Assembly (NCBI RefSeq): GCF_005937885.2
Contig: NZ_CP042176.1
Span: 868,001 to 932,000, forward strand
Origin: Bradyrhizobium sp. KBS0727
Lineage (GTDB): Bacteria; Pseudomonadota; Alphaproteobacteria; Rhizobiales; Xanthobacteraceae
Direction: 5' to 3'
DNA length: 64,000 bases
The notes under the pieces are model-generated. The model was not told the DNA's origin. It saw only the letters and a program-made list of their open reading frames with translations, and did not search any database. The translations under genes were made by a program, and so were the position numbers. Shown piece by piece: positions 28,380 through 37,049 of this stretch (positions are counted from its first letter, which is position 1; every line of letters begins with the position of its first letter).

Positions 28380-28445
28380 GCCCAAGACAGTAAACGATGT
28401 CGCGGTTGATGGAAATTGCGCCCGTCACCCTTAAAAGCCGCGCGG

Positions 28446-28474
28446 ACCATACTTACCGCGTCTAATCAAGTCAA
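28446..28474 (-). promoter_or_regulatory. Candidate promoter of the F0 operon
   Basis: On the minus strand TTGACT (28474-28469), exactly 17 bases, then TATGGT (28451-28446), some 70 bases upstream of atpI. It matches the sigma-70 pattern of alphaproteobacteria, with a well-kept TTGAC. No transcription data. Confidence 0.5.
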
Positions 28475-28653
28475 GATTGCGTCGTAACCAGTTAGTGCAT
28501 TGATTTAACTGGATTTATTTGAAGACCGTCCACGACCCTGTGGACCCGTCATCGCAGTGCAGCAGCTAGCGGGCCGCGGATCGATCTTGCGCGGATTTGG
28601 CCGGTCTGTTGGGATGCCCGAAGCGATCAGCAGATCCTCGCTCCGGAGCCCGC

Positions 28654-29277
28654 ATGCCGCGTCAGGTCGACTACTATTTCTCGTTTCAATCGCCGTGGGC
28701 CTATATCGGACATCGGGCCTTTCGCGACCTCGTAAGTGCCTACGATCTCAAGATAAATCATAAACCCGTGGTGCTCGTCGACCTGTTCTCGGAGACCGGT
28801 GGGTTGCCGCTGACGAAGCGCCACCCGGTGCGGCAGCGCTATCGGATGGTCGAGCTGCAGCGCTGGCGCGACAAGCGCGGCCTGAAATTCCACCTGCAGC
28901 CGGCGAACTGGCCGTTCAACGCCCGGCTCGCGGACGGCGTCGTGATCGCTGCGATCGAGGCCGGTTTCGACCCCGACCGATACCTGGCGCGGGGTTTTGC
29001 CGCAGTTTGGGAAGATCAGCTCAGCCTGGCCGATCCCGCGACGATTGCGAAACTGGCCGACGAATCCGGTCTGCCCGGCAAGCAGTTGGTGGAGCGATCG
29101 GAGCAGGAGGCGATCAGCGCGGCCTATGAGCAGAATCGCCAGGACGCGCTGGCGAGTGACGTGTTCGGCTCGCCCGCTTATGTGCTCGATGGCGAAGTGT
29201 TCTGGGGACAGGACCGGATCGATTTGCTGGGCGATGCGTTGAAGTCCGGCCGCGCGGCCTATAGCTCACAAGTCTAG
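28654..29277 (+). CDS. DsbA-like isomerase (2-hydroxychromene-2-carboxylate isomerase family)
   Basis: 207 residues of the DsbA/kappa-GST thioredoxin-fold family: VDYYFSFQSPWAYIGHRAF replaces the usual CxxC with S-P-W, as in the HCCA isomerases, which use glutathione. FGSPAYVLDGEVFWGQDRIDLL is the C-terminal family signature. The start ATG is the one directly before PRQVDYYF; a longer frame to 28597 is not supported. True substrate unknown; naphthalene degradation genes are absent around it. Confidence 0.88.
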   Translation: MPRQVDYYFSFQSPWAYIGHRAFRDLVSAYDLKINHKPVVLVDLFSETGGLPLTKRHPVRQRYRMVELQRWRDKRGLKFHLQPANWPFNARLADGVVIAAIEAGFDPDRYLARGFAAVWEDQLSLADPATIAKLADESGLPGKQLVERSEQEAISAAYEQNRQDALASDVFGSPAYVLDGEVFWGQDRIDLLGDALKSGRAAYSSQV

Positions 29278-29313
29278 AGCGTACCGGTACTGTCCTGAGG
29301 CGGGAGCAAGCTC

Positions 29314-29850
29314 ATGAGCACAGCGACGTCGTTCTCGAAATCCAAGTTTATCAAATCCTGGTCCTTCATTGTGGCTGCCGCACTGGCGTTGTGTCTCGCC
29401 GGCCACGCGCGCGCCGGAGCGCTGCCGGACACCGAGAACGGCCGCTACGCGCTGTCGCCGCTGGCCGATGGTGTGCTGCGGCTCGACACAAGAACCGGCG
29501 CGGTCTCGACCTGCAGCAATTCGGGCGCGGGCTGGGCCTGCTACGCCGTGCCCGACGAACGCGCGGCGCTGGACGCCGAAATCGGCCGGCTGCAGGCCGA
29601 TAATGAAAAGATGAAAGCCCAACTCGCCGAACGTGAGCCGACGGTGACCGGCAAGATCGAAGAGCCGTTGCCGAAATCGGACTCGTTGAAGAAAAGCGAG
29701 CCGAAGGTCGCCGAGGGCGAACGCAAGATCGAAATCCCGCTGCCGAGCGACCGCGACATGGATCGTGTGATGTCGTTCCTGGAGCGGGCCTGGCGGCGAT
29801 TGATCGAAATGGCCAACCGGGTACAGAAGGACGTCAACGGCAAGATTTGA
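29314..29850 (+). CDS. Exported or membrane-anchored coiled-coil protein, unknown
   Basis: 178 residues. A hydrophobic segment at about 15-35 (SWSFIVAAALALCLAGHARA) serves as signal peptide or anchor. The next region has GRYALSPLADGVLRLDTRTGAVSTC, a small beta motif also seen in other rhizobial exported proteins. A short coiled coil (ERAALDAEIGRLQADNEKMKAQL), a Lys/Glu-rich linker and an amphipathic C-terminal helix follow. GGGAG precedes the ATG. Function unknown. Confidence 0.75.
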   Translation: MSTATSFSKSKFIKSWSFIVAAALALCLAGHARAGALPDTENGRYALSPLADGVLRLDTRTGAVSTCSNSGAGWACYAVPDERAALDAEIGRLQADNEKMKAQLAEREPTVTGKIEEPLPKSDSLKKSEPKVAEGERKIEIPLPSDRDMDRVMSFLERAWRRLIEMANRVQKDVNGKI

Positions 29851-29932
29851 TCGCTGTTGTTTGATGCTGTCGTCCCGGCCCCCGTGCGCAATTTCGCACT
29901 AGGCCGGGACGACGTGTTGAGAGACCGAATTG

Positions 29933-30406
29933 ATGACCGCACCCAAATCCGTCTCCCGCACTCCCCCTTCGGCCGTCACCGCCACCACCATCGTGTCCTC
30001 GCTGTTGACGGTGCAGACGCGTGGCGCCGGCTTTACCGATCTCAGCGCCGAAGTCGCAAAATTCGCAGCAGACGCCGGTGCGCGCGACGGTGCGGTGACG
30101 CTGTTCATTCGCCACACCTCGGCATCGTTGACGATCCAGGAAAATGCCGATCCGACCGTGCTGGCCGATTTGACGACGGCGCTGAACAGGCTGGCGCCCG
30201 AGAACGCCGGATGGCGGCACGACACAGAAGGTTCGGACGACATGCCGGCGCATATCAAGACCATGCTGACCGCGACCTCGCTGCAGGTCCCGGTGCTTCA
30301 GGGCGCGCTGGCGCTCGGCACGTGGCAGGCAATCTATCTGGTCGAGCACCGTGCGCGGCCGCATCGGCGCGAGGTCGTGCTGCAGTTCATCGGCAGCGTG
30401 GATTAA
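29933..30406 (+). CDS. YjbQ family protein (UPF0047)
   Basis: 157 residues with the family signature: AVTLFIRHTSASLTIQENADPTV in the centre and the C-terminal GTWQAIYLVEHRARPHRREVVLQFIG strand. Family members can show thiamine-phosphate synthase activity in complementation tests, but the physiological role is open. An ATG at 29933 is preferred over the TTG just before it. Conserved His and Glu residues suggest metal binding. Confidence 0.9.
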   Translation: MTAPKSVSRTPPSAVTATTIVSSLLTVQTRGAGFTDLSAEVAKFAADAGARDGAVTLFIRHTSASLTIQENADPTVLADLTTALNRLAPENAGWRHDTEGSDDMPAHIKTMLTATSLQVPVLQGALALGTWQAIYLVEHRARPHRREVVLQFIGSVD

Positions 30407-30410
30407 AGAG

Positions 30411-30441
30411 AAACGGCCGCGGATTGCTCCGCGGCCGTTTT
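30411..30441. terminator. Bidirectional terminator between yjbQ and the MFS gene
   Basis: AACGGCCGCGGA, TTGC loop, TCCGCGGCCGTTTT. Perfect 12-bp stem a few bases after the yjbQ stop; the A-rich left side gives a short T-run for the convergent MFS transcript. Confidence 0.8.
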
Positions 30442-30492
30442 GTTCGAGGTCACCGGCGACAACGCCGGATAAAAGATCGCGCCGGATCAAGC

Positions 30493-32157
30493 TCAGGTCT
30501 TGGTGATGTCGACGTCCTTGGTCTCGGGCAGGAAGAAGAATCCGACGACCGCCGTGATCGCTGCGAAGATGATCGGATACCAGAGGCCGGCGTAGATATC
30601 GCCGGTCGAGGCCACGATCGCGAACGCGGTCGCGGGCAAGAGACCGCCGAACCAGCCGTTGCCGATGTGATAGGGCAGCGACATCGAGGTGTAGCGGATC
30701 TTGGTCGGGAACAGTTCGACCAGCATCGCCGCGATCGGCCCGTACACCATGGTGACGAAGATCACCAGGATGAACAGCAGTCCGATAATCGCCGCAACCT
30801 GCGGACGGAAGATATCGAACGGGTTCGACATCTTCACGATGCCGGCGTCGCCGGCCTTGGGATAACCCGCGGCTGCGACCGCAGCGGCGACCGCCGGGTT
30901 GCCGGCCTTGGCATCCGGATACGGCACGTCCTTGCCGTTGATCGCGACCTTCACGCCGGAGCCGGCGGCGCCGTAGCTGGTCGAATACTTGACCGACGAC
31001 TGGGCCAGGAAGGCGCGGGCGAGGTCGCACGGAGACGTGAAGACGCGAGTGCCGACCGGGTTGAACAGATCGCCGCAACCTGCGGGATCCGCCACCACCT
31101 CGACCTTGGTGGCTTCGATCGCCTTTTCCAGCGCCGGGTTGGCGTTGGTGGTGATCATCCGGAAGATCGGGAAGAAGGTCAGCGCCGCGATCAGGCAACC
31201 CGCCAGGATGATCGGCTTGCGGCCGATCTTGTCGGAGAGGGCGCCGAACACGACGAAGAAGCCGGTGCCGAACAGCAGCGACCAGGCGATCAGCAGGTTG
31301 GCGGTGTAGCCGTCGACCTTGAGGATCGATTGCAGGAAGAACAGCGCGTAGAACTGGCCCGTGTACCAGACCACGCCCTGACCCATGGTGCCGCCGATCA
31401 GCGCCAGGATGACGATCTTGGCGTTGCTCCAGTTGGCGAAGGCTTCGGTCAGCGGAGCTTTCGAACTCTTGCCCTCGTCCTTCATCTTCTGGAAGATCGG
31501 CGATTCATTGAGGCGCAGCCGGATCCATACCGAGACGCCGAGCAGCAGCACCGACACCAGGAACGGAATGCGCCAGCCCCAGGCGGCGAATTCAGGCTCG
31601 CCCAGCGCAGTACGGGTGAACAGGATCACCAGCAGCGATAGGAACAGGCCGAGCGTCGCCGTGGTCTGGATGAACGAGGTGTAGTAACCGCGCTTGCCCT
31701 GGGGGGCGTGCTCGGCCACGTAGGTCGCCGCACCGCCATACTCGCCGCCGAGCGCAAGGCCCTGCAGCAGGCGCAGTGCGATCAGGATGATCGGGGCCGC
31801 GATGCCGATGGATGCCGCACTGGGCAGCAGGCCGACGATGAAGGTCGAGAGGCCCATGATCAGGATGGTGACGAGGAAGGTGTATTTGCGTCCGACGATG
31901 TCGCCGACGCGCCCGAACACGATGGCGCCGAACGGGCGCACCAGGAAGCCGGCGGCGAAGGCAAGCAGCGCGAAGATGTCACGGGTTGCCGGCGGATAGG
32001 CCGAGAAGAACTGCGCGCCGATGATGCCGGCGAGCGACCCGTACAAATAGAAGTCATACCATTCGAAGACGGTGCCGAGCGAGGAGGCGATAATGACGAA
32101 ACGTTCGTCCTTCGTCATTCCTCCGGTCCTGGCCGACGTGGCAGTCATTGTGGACAT
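30493..32157 (-). CDS. MFS transporter, metabolite:proton symporter (MHS) type
   Basis: 554 residues, about 120 longer than usual MHS carriers. The N-terminal half has SSLGTVFEWYDFYLYGSLAG and the RVGDIVGRKYTFL loop, plus LRLLQGLALGGEYGGAATYVAEHAP, all hallmarks of the MHS group that includes KgtP and ProP. A hydrophilic insert of about 110 residues (about 335-445, with Cys in DPAGCGDLFNP and TSPCDLARAF) interrupts the C-terminal half before FRPQVAAIIGLLFILVIF. Substrate is probably an organic acid or betaine but cannot be fixed. GGGGAGC precedes the ATG. Confidence 0.88.
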   Translation of the reverse strand: MSTMTATSARTGGMTKDERFVIIASSLGTVFEWYDFYLYGSLAGIIGAQFFSAYPPATRDIFALLAFAAGFLVRPFGAIVFGRVGDIVGRKYTFLVTILIMGLSTFIVGLLPSAASIGIAAPIILIALRLLQGLALGGEYGGAATYVAEHAPQGKRGYYTSFIQTTATLGLFLSLLVILFTRTALGEPEFAAWGWRIPFLVSVLLLGVSVWIRLRLNESPIFQKMKDEGKSSKAPLTEAFANWSNAKIVILALIGGTMGQGVVWYTGQFYALFFLQSILKVDGYTANLLIAWSLLFGTGFFVVFGALSDKIGRKPIILAGCLIAALTFFPIFRMITTNANPALEKAIEATKVEVVADPAGCGDLFNPVGTRVFTSPCDLARAFLAQSSVKYSTSYGAAGSGVKVAINGKDVPYPDAKAGNPAVAAAVAAAGYPKAGDAGIVKMSNPFDIFRPQVAAIIGLLFILVIFVTMVYGPIAAMLVELFPTKIRYTSMSLPYHIGNGWFGGLLPATAFAIVASTGDIYAGLWYPIIFAAITAVVGFFFLPETKDVDITKT

Positions 32158-32483
32158 TTCAAACGCTCCCCAAATTTATTGATGCAAAGTCCGCCCGTCG
32201 CCGAACTAGGCCGGATTGAGCTGTGGGCTTCGGTTTACGGTAACATCGCCGTGAAACTCGCCCCAATACGACTTTCGGCCCTTTGCACGGCCTCGGCAAA
32301 AGCCACGGTTTCGATGGCGCGCAATATCTTTCCGGTTGATTCCGTCAGGCCGATTATTGTGCGCCGCACAAGCGGGCCGATTAACTGCTTTCAAACGTGC
32401 TAGAATTGCGCGCTTGCACGCGACGCCCCGGCAAGGGACAAGCAGATACGGGCCTGTCGCGCGCGCCCTGCGAAGAGACATCC
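32158..32483. other. Gene-free divergent region between MFS gene and response regulator
   Basis: 326 bases with no supportable gene. It must contain both divergent promoters; TAGAAT at 32401 could be a -10 for the regulator gene but no convincing -35 precedes it. No repeats seen. Confidence 0.5.
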
Positions 32484-33158
32484 ATGACGACCGCTGCCGC
32501 TACCCATCTCGTCATCGCCGATGACCATCCGTTGTTCCGCGACGCCTTGCGGCAGGCGGTGGCAGGTGTCTTGACCTCGGCCACAATCAGCGAGGCCGGT
32601 TCGTTCGACGATCTCACGGCACTGCTGGAGCGGGATTCCGAGGTCGATCTGATCCTGCTCGACCTTTCGATGCCGGGCATCAGCGGATTCTCCGGCCTGA
32701 TCTATCTGCGCGCGCAATATCCGGCGATCCCGGTGGTCATTGTATCCGCCAGCGACGACGCCGGCACCATCCGGCGGTCGCTCGATTTCGGCGCCTCGGG
32801 TTTCATTCCGAAGCGCTTCGGGGTCGAGACGTTGCGCGACGCCATCATGAAGGTGATGGAGGGCGATGTCTGGGTCCCGCAGGACACTGACCTTTCGTCG
32901 GCCAACGACCCCGACATGACGCGGCTGCGCGACCGGCTGGTGACGCTGACCCCGCAGCAGGTGCGGGTGCTGATGATGTTGTCGGAAGGGCTGCTCAATA
33001 AGCAGATCGCCTATGAACTCGGCGTCTCCGAGGCGACCATCAAGGCCCATGTCTCGGCGATCCTGCAGAAACTCGGCGTCGAAAGCCGCACCCAGGCCGT
33101 GATCGCGGCTGCAAAAATCGCCGGCGGCCAGTGGCGCCAGGGAACGCCGACGGCGTAA
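32484..33158 (+). CDS. NarL/FixJ-type response regulator
   Basis: 224 residues: receiver domain (about 8-125) with acidic pair DDHP, phosphoacceptor Asp60 in LILLDLSMPG, the conserved Ser in VVIVSASDD and Lys in FIPKRF, then a LuxR-type HTH (about 155-212, LTPQQVRVLMMLSEGLLNKQIAYELGVSEATIKAHVSAIL). The start ATG at 32484 follows GAAGAGA; an upstream frame is rejected. It is convergent with a large hybrid kinase 270 bases away, the nearest candidate partner. Target genes unknown. Confidence 0.93.
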   Translation: MTTAAATHLVIADDHPLFRDALRQAVAGVLTSATISEAGSFDDLTALLERDSEVDLILLDLSMPGISGFSGLIYLRAQYPAIPVVIVSASDDAGTIRRSLDFGASGFIPKRFGVETLRDAIMKVMEGDVWVPQDTDLSSANDPDMTRLRDRLVTLTPQQVRVLMMLSEGLLNKQIAYELGVSEATIKAHVSAILQKLGVESRTQAVIAAAKIAGGQWRQGTPTA

Positions 33159-33181
33159 CTTATTCTTATTCGCAAATCGTA

Positions 33182-33408
33182 GGATGGGTGGAGCGCAGCG
33201 ATACCCATCATCTAACTATCCGGGCATGTCTGCATGACCGACTATCGCCGCAACTTCATCGCCGGGGGCAGTTTCTTTTTCACGGTCAATCTGGCTGATC
33301 GACGGCTGTCGTTGTTGACGGAGTGTATCGACGACCTGCGCACCGCCTTTGGTGAAAGGCCATGACTCGCGCTACGAGATGATGGGTATCGCAGCGCTCC
33401 ACCCATCC
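33182..33408. mobile_element. Relic REP-associated transposase element (227 bp)
   Basis: Bounded by 30-bp inverted repeats with a single mismatch: GGATGGGTGGAGCGCAGCGA... (33182-33211) and its complement (33379-33408). Each arm is itself a GATGGGT/ACCCATC hairpin, as in REP sequences. Between them is only the first 43 codons of a RAYT transposase. The element looks like an internally deleted copy that kept both ends. Confidence 0.75.
33234..33365 (+). pseudogene. N-terminal fragment of a REP-associated tyrosine transposase (RAYT)
   Basis: 43 codons beginning MTDYRRNFIAGGSFFFTVNL and continuing ADRRLSLLTECIDDLRTAF, which match the N-terminus of IS200-like RAYT proteins (normally about 150-180 residues). 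The frame then ends in TGA at the right hairpin. The HUH motif and catalytic Tyr are missing, so it cannot be active. Confidence 0.75.
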
Positions 33409-33430
33409 GTGTCTGGCCCGGGGGCGCCCA

Positions 33431-36400
33431 CTACTCCGCCGCCACCATCTGCTGGGTGCGCCACTGGCCGAGCAAAGCACGCAGCGAAGCCGGCTTGACC
33501 GGCTTGTTGAGCACGGCGATGTTTTCCTCGCGCGCGGCGCCGCGGACATGCGGGCTACGGTCCGCCGTGATCAGGATCGCCGGAATGTTTTCACCGAAGC
33601 GGCGGCGAATTTCGCGGATCGCGGCGACGCCGTTGCCGCGGTCGAGATGATAGTCGACCAGCAGACCGGTGACGTTGCCGCCCGAGGCTTCGATCGCCGC
33701 GATCGCGGCCTCGGGGTCGGTGACCGCGATCACCTCGGCGTTCCACGCCTTCAGCAGTGTCTTCATGCCGTCGAGGATCGCCGCGTCGTTCTCGATGCAG
33801 ACGATCAGCGCGCCGCTCATCGGCGTCCTGGAGAGCGGCGTCGCGCTGGTAACGGCGGCGGTATGGTTGATGGCGGTCGCAATCGGCACCGTCACGGAGA
33901 ACACCGAGCCGCCGGAAGCATTGGCTGATATCGCGATGCCGTGGTTGAGCACGCGCGCCAGCCGCTCCACGATCGACAGACCGAGGCCGAGGCCGCGCGC
34001 GATCCGCGCGCCCTGTTCGAGGCGGTGGAACTCCTTGAAGATCTCGCCGCGCTTCTGCACGGGAATGCCGACCCCGGTGTCATAGACGCCGATCTGAAGC
34101 GATTGCCCACGGCGGCGGCAGCCGACCAGCACGCGCCCGCGCGGGGTATATTTGATGGCGTTGGAGATGAAATTCTGTAAGAGCCGTCGCAGCAGCGAGC
34201 GGTCGGATTCCGCCGGCAGCGAACAGGGGACGAAGGCGAGTTCCAGCCCCTTGGCGCGCGCGATCGGTGCGAACTCGATTTCGAGCGAGCGCATCAGGTC
34301 CGCCATCTTGAAGCTCGAGATCGAGGTCGTCATCGCGCCGGCATCGAGCCGCGAGATGTCCAGCAGCGCGCCAAGGATCTCCTCGATCGCCTCCAGCGAG
34401 TCATCGATGTTCTCGACCAGGCGCGAATCCTCGCCGCCGTTCTGCCGTTCGACCAGACTGGTGACATAGAGCCGCGCGGCGTTGAGCGGCTGCAGGATGT
34501 CGTGGCTGGCGGCGGCCAGAAACCGGGTTTTCGAGATGTTGGCGTCTTCGGCGGTGCTTTTCGCCAGCGCCAGTTCGGAATTGAGCCGGGTCAGTTCCTC
34601 GGTGCGGTCGCGCACGCGCTTTTCCAAGGTCGCGTTGGCGCGCTCCAGCGCTTCGGCGGCCTCGAAGCTCGGCGTCACATCGGAGAAGGTGAGGACCAGT
34701 CCGCCGCCCGGCATCCGGTTGGAGCGCACCTCGATCACCATGTGACGGTCGGGCAGGCGTTCCAGATAGGGCTCGCCCTCGGTGGTGTAGGCTTCCAGCC
34801 GCCGCTGCAGCAGGGCATCGGCGTCGCCGAAGGCGTCGGGGCTGACGGCGCCCATGAATTCGAGGATTTCCTGCAAGGGAAGGCCGAGCTGCACGAGGTG
34901 CGGCGGCAGCGCCAGAATTTCGCCGAACTGCCGGTTCGAGCAGATCAGTTGCAGCTCCGCATCGAACACGGCGATGCCCTGGCGCACGTGGTTCAGCGCG
35001 GTCTGCAGGATCTCGCGGTTGAAATGCAGCGCGGCGTGGGAATCGTCGAGCAGCTTCAGCGCGGCCTTGGCGGAGACGGTGCGCTTGCGCAACAACAGCG
35101 ACATCACCAGGCGCGACGAGGCCGCCCCGATCGAGGAGGCGATCAGCCGTTCGGCGTGTTGCAGCAGTTCGAAATCGGCCGGTACGCCCGGATCGAGCGG
35201 ACGAGGGTGGCCGGCGGCAAAGGCCTCGAAGGCATGCCGGGCCCGCTCGGGGCCGAGATATTGCGCCACCGTGCTCTGGATGTCCTGCACGGTTACCGTG
35301 GTGCGCCAGCGCCGCAAGGTCGGTGTGATCGGCGCCAGCGTGTTCGGCACGAACAAATCGGCTTGTAGCCGCTCGATCGCCGACGGCTGACGCGCGAGCG
35401 ACATCACGATGTAGGTCAGAACGTTGAGCGCGAGCGACCACGCGACGCCATGCAGCAATGGCGGCAGGTCGGCGCCGAACAGCGCCTGCGGCCGCAGCGC
35501 CTCGATGCCGAACGGCCCGTGCTGCAGCAGCAGCAGGCCGGCGGGATTGCCTTCGAGGAAGCTCGGCAGGAACAGCGTGTAAGCCCATGCCGCGACGCCG
35601 ATCAGCATGCCGCCGATGGCGCCGCGGGCGGTTGCCTGCCGCCAGAACAGGCCGCCGAAGAAGGCCGGCGCCAGTTGCGCGATGGCTGCGAATGACAGCA
35701 GGCCGATCGCCGCCAGTTGGGTGTTGCCGAGCACGCGATAGTAGAAATAGGCCATCACCATGATGGCGAAGATCGCAAACCGTCGCACCTTGAGCAGGAA
35801 GTCGCCGAAATCCTTCTGGCCGTCGCGCGTCTCGCGGCTGCGCTGCAACACCAGCGGCACCACGATATCGTTGGACACCATGATCGAGAGCGCGACGCAT
35901 TCGACGATCACCATCGCGGTCGCGGCCGACAGGCCGCCGACGAATACCGCGACGCTGAGCAGGTGCGCATTTCCCTCGATCGGCAACGCCAGCACATACA
36001 TGTCACTGTCGACGGCGCCGAACGGAAAGGTGATGAGGCCGGCGATCGCGATCGGGATCACGAACAGGTTGATGGCGACCAGATAGAGCGGGAACAGCCA
36101 GCGGGCGCGGTTGACCTCGGCAATGCTGGAATTCTCGACCACGCTGACGTGAAACTGCCGCGGCAGCAGCATGATCGCGCAGAACGACAGCAGCGTCATG
36201 GTCAGGAAATTGCCTATTCCCGGCACATAGTCGATCACACGCACCGCCTCCGGAGTCTTCATCGCGCGTTCGATCAGTTCGACGGGCGTGAACATCCAGA
36301 AGGTCACGAAGGCGCCGGCAGCGAGGAAGGCCACCAGCTTGACGATGGATTCAGTGGCGATCGCCAGCATCAGGCCATGCTGGTGCTCGGTGGCGTCGGT

Positions 36401-36940
36401 CTGGCGGGTGCCGAACAGCACCGCGAACGTTGCCATCGCCAGCGTCACGATCAGCGCAATGTCGCCAATGATCGGGATCGAGGAGAACGCCTTGTCCTCG
36501 CTCAGGATGGTCTCCAGCGACGACGCCATCGCCTTGAGCTGGAGCGCGATATAGGGAACCGATCCGATGATCGCGATCAGCGCCACGGTGGCTGCGACCG
36601 CCTGGCTCTTGCCGTAGCGCGCGGCGATGAAGTCGGCGATCGAGGTGATGTTCTGCGACTTGGCGAGCTGGATCACGCGGCGCAGCAGCGGCGTGCAAAG
36701 CCCGATCATCAGGATCGGGCCGACATAGATCGCGAGGAAGTCGATGCTGGTGCGGGTGGCGAAGCCGACCGAGCCGAAGAAGGTCCAGGAGGTGCAATAG
36801 ATCGCCAGCGACAGCGGATAGATCAGCATGCCGGCGCGGCCGCGCTGGCTCGGCGACAGCCGGTCGCCCTGGCTGGCGACGAAGAACAGCAGCCCGATAT
36901 AGGCGAAGGCGGCGGCGATTACGCCCCAGTCGTGCAGCAT
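33431..36940 (-). CDS. Hybrid histidine kinase fused to a sodium:solute symporter-like domain
   Basis: 1169 residues. About 1-500 resemble SSF (PutP-like) transporters with some 13 membrane helices (YPLSLAIYCTSWTFFGSVGFA). A linker, then a PAS domain (about 690-790, ALNHVRQGIAVFDAELQLICSN) and coiled coil follow. The HisKA box FLAAASHDILQPLNAARL has its His near 813. An HATPase domain has VGCRRRGQSLQIGVYDTGVGI and GLGLGLSIVERLA. The C-terminal receiver domain carries Asp near 1094 (LLVDYHLDRGNG). Start ATG at 36940 follows AAAGGAGC. The plan recalls CbrA and NahK-like kinases. The signal is unknown; transport by the N-terminal part is possible. Confidence 0.92.
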   Translation of the reverse strand: MLHDWGVIAAAFAYIGLLFFVASQGDRLSPSQRGRAGMLIYPLSLAIYCTSWTFFGSVGFATRTSIDFLAIYVGPILMIGLCTPLLRRVIQLAKSQNITSIADFIAARYGKSQAVAATVALIAIIGSVPYIALQLKAMASSLETILSEDKAFSSIPIIGDIALIVTLAMATFAVLFGTRQTDATEHQHGLMLAIATESIVKLVAFLAAGAFVTFWMFTPVELIERAMKTPEAVRVIDYVPGIGNFLTMTLLSFCAIMLLPRQFHVSVVENSSIAEVNRARWLFPLYLVAINLFVIPIAIAGLITFPFGAVDSDMYVLALPIEGNAHLLSVAVFVGGLSAATAMVIVECVALSIMVSNDIVVPLVLQRSRETRDGQKDFGDFLLKVRRFAIFAIMVMAYFYYRVLGNTQLAAIGLLSFAAIAQLAPAFFGGLFWRQATARGAIGGMLIGVAAWAYTLFLPSFLEGNPAGLLLLQHGPFGIEALRPQALFGADLPPLLHGVAWSLALNVLTYIVMSLARQPSAIERLQADLFVPNTLAPITPTLRRWRTTVTVQDIQSTVAQYLGPERARHAFEAFAAGHPRPLDPGVPADFELLQHAERLIASSIGAASSRLVMSLLLRKRTVSAKAALKLLDDSHAALHFNREILQTALNHVRQGIAVFDAELQLICSNRQFGEILALPPHLVQLGLPLQEILEFMGAVSPDAFGDADALLQRRLEAYTTEGEPYLERLPDRHMVIEVRSNRMPGGGLVLTFSDVTPSFEAAEALERANATLEKRVRDRTEELTRLNSELALAKSTAEDANISKTRFLAAASHDILQPLNAARLYVTSLVERQNGGEDSRLVENIDDSLEAIEEILGALLDISRLDAGAMTTSISSFKMADLMRSLEIEFAPIARAKGLELAFVPCSLPAESDRSLLRRLLQNFISNAIKYTPRGRVLVGCRRRGQSLQIGVYDTGVGIPVQKRGEIFKEFHRLEQGARIARGLGLGLSIVERLARVLNHGIAISANASGGSVFSVTVPIATAINHTAAVTSATPLSRTPMSGALIVCIENDAAILDGMKTLLKAWNAEVIAVTDPEAAIAAIEASGGNVTGLLVDYHLDRGNGVAAIREIRRRFGENIPAILITADRSPHVRGAAREENIAVLNKPVKPASLRALLGQWRTQQMVAAE

Positions 36941-36987
36941 CGCTGCGTGCTCCTTTCTCAGCCCAAGGCTGGAGCACGGAGTATAAA

Positions 36988-37025
36988 CGCATTGGGCCGG
37001 CAGCGCATCGCGCCACCGGCCCAAT
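36988..37025 (-). terminator. Possible terminator after hemA
   Basis: Stem ATTGGGCCGG/CCGGCCCAAT (36991-37000 and 37016-37025) with a 15-base loop, 25 bases after the hemA stop on the minus strand. It is followed only by GCGTTTATA, so termination strength is doubtful; it may instead separate hemA from the kinase gene. Confidence 0.4.
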
Positions 37026-37049
37026 TTGAGCGGATTCGGAAGGGTAGGG

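Noticed and set aside
29857..31641. Plus-strand open frame of nearly 600 codons over the MFS transporter
   Set aside because: Composition is typical of an antisense frame (Arg, Asp, Gly, Gln runs) and the opposite strand encodes a clear MHS transporter.
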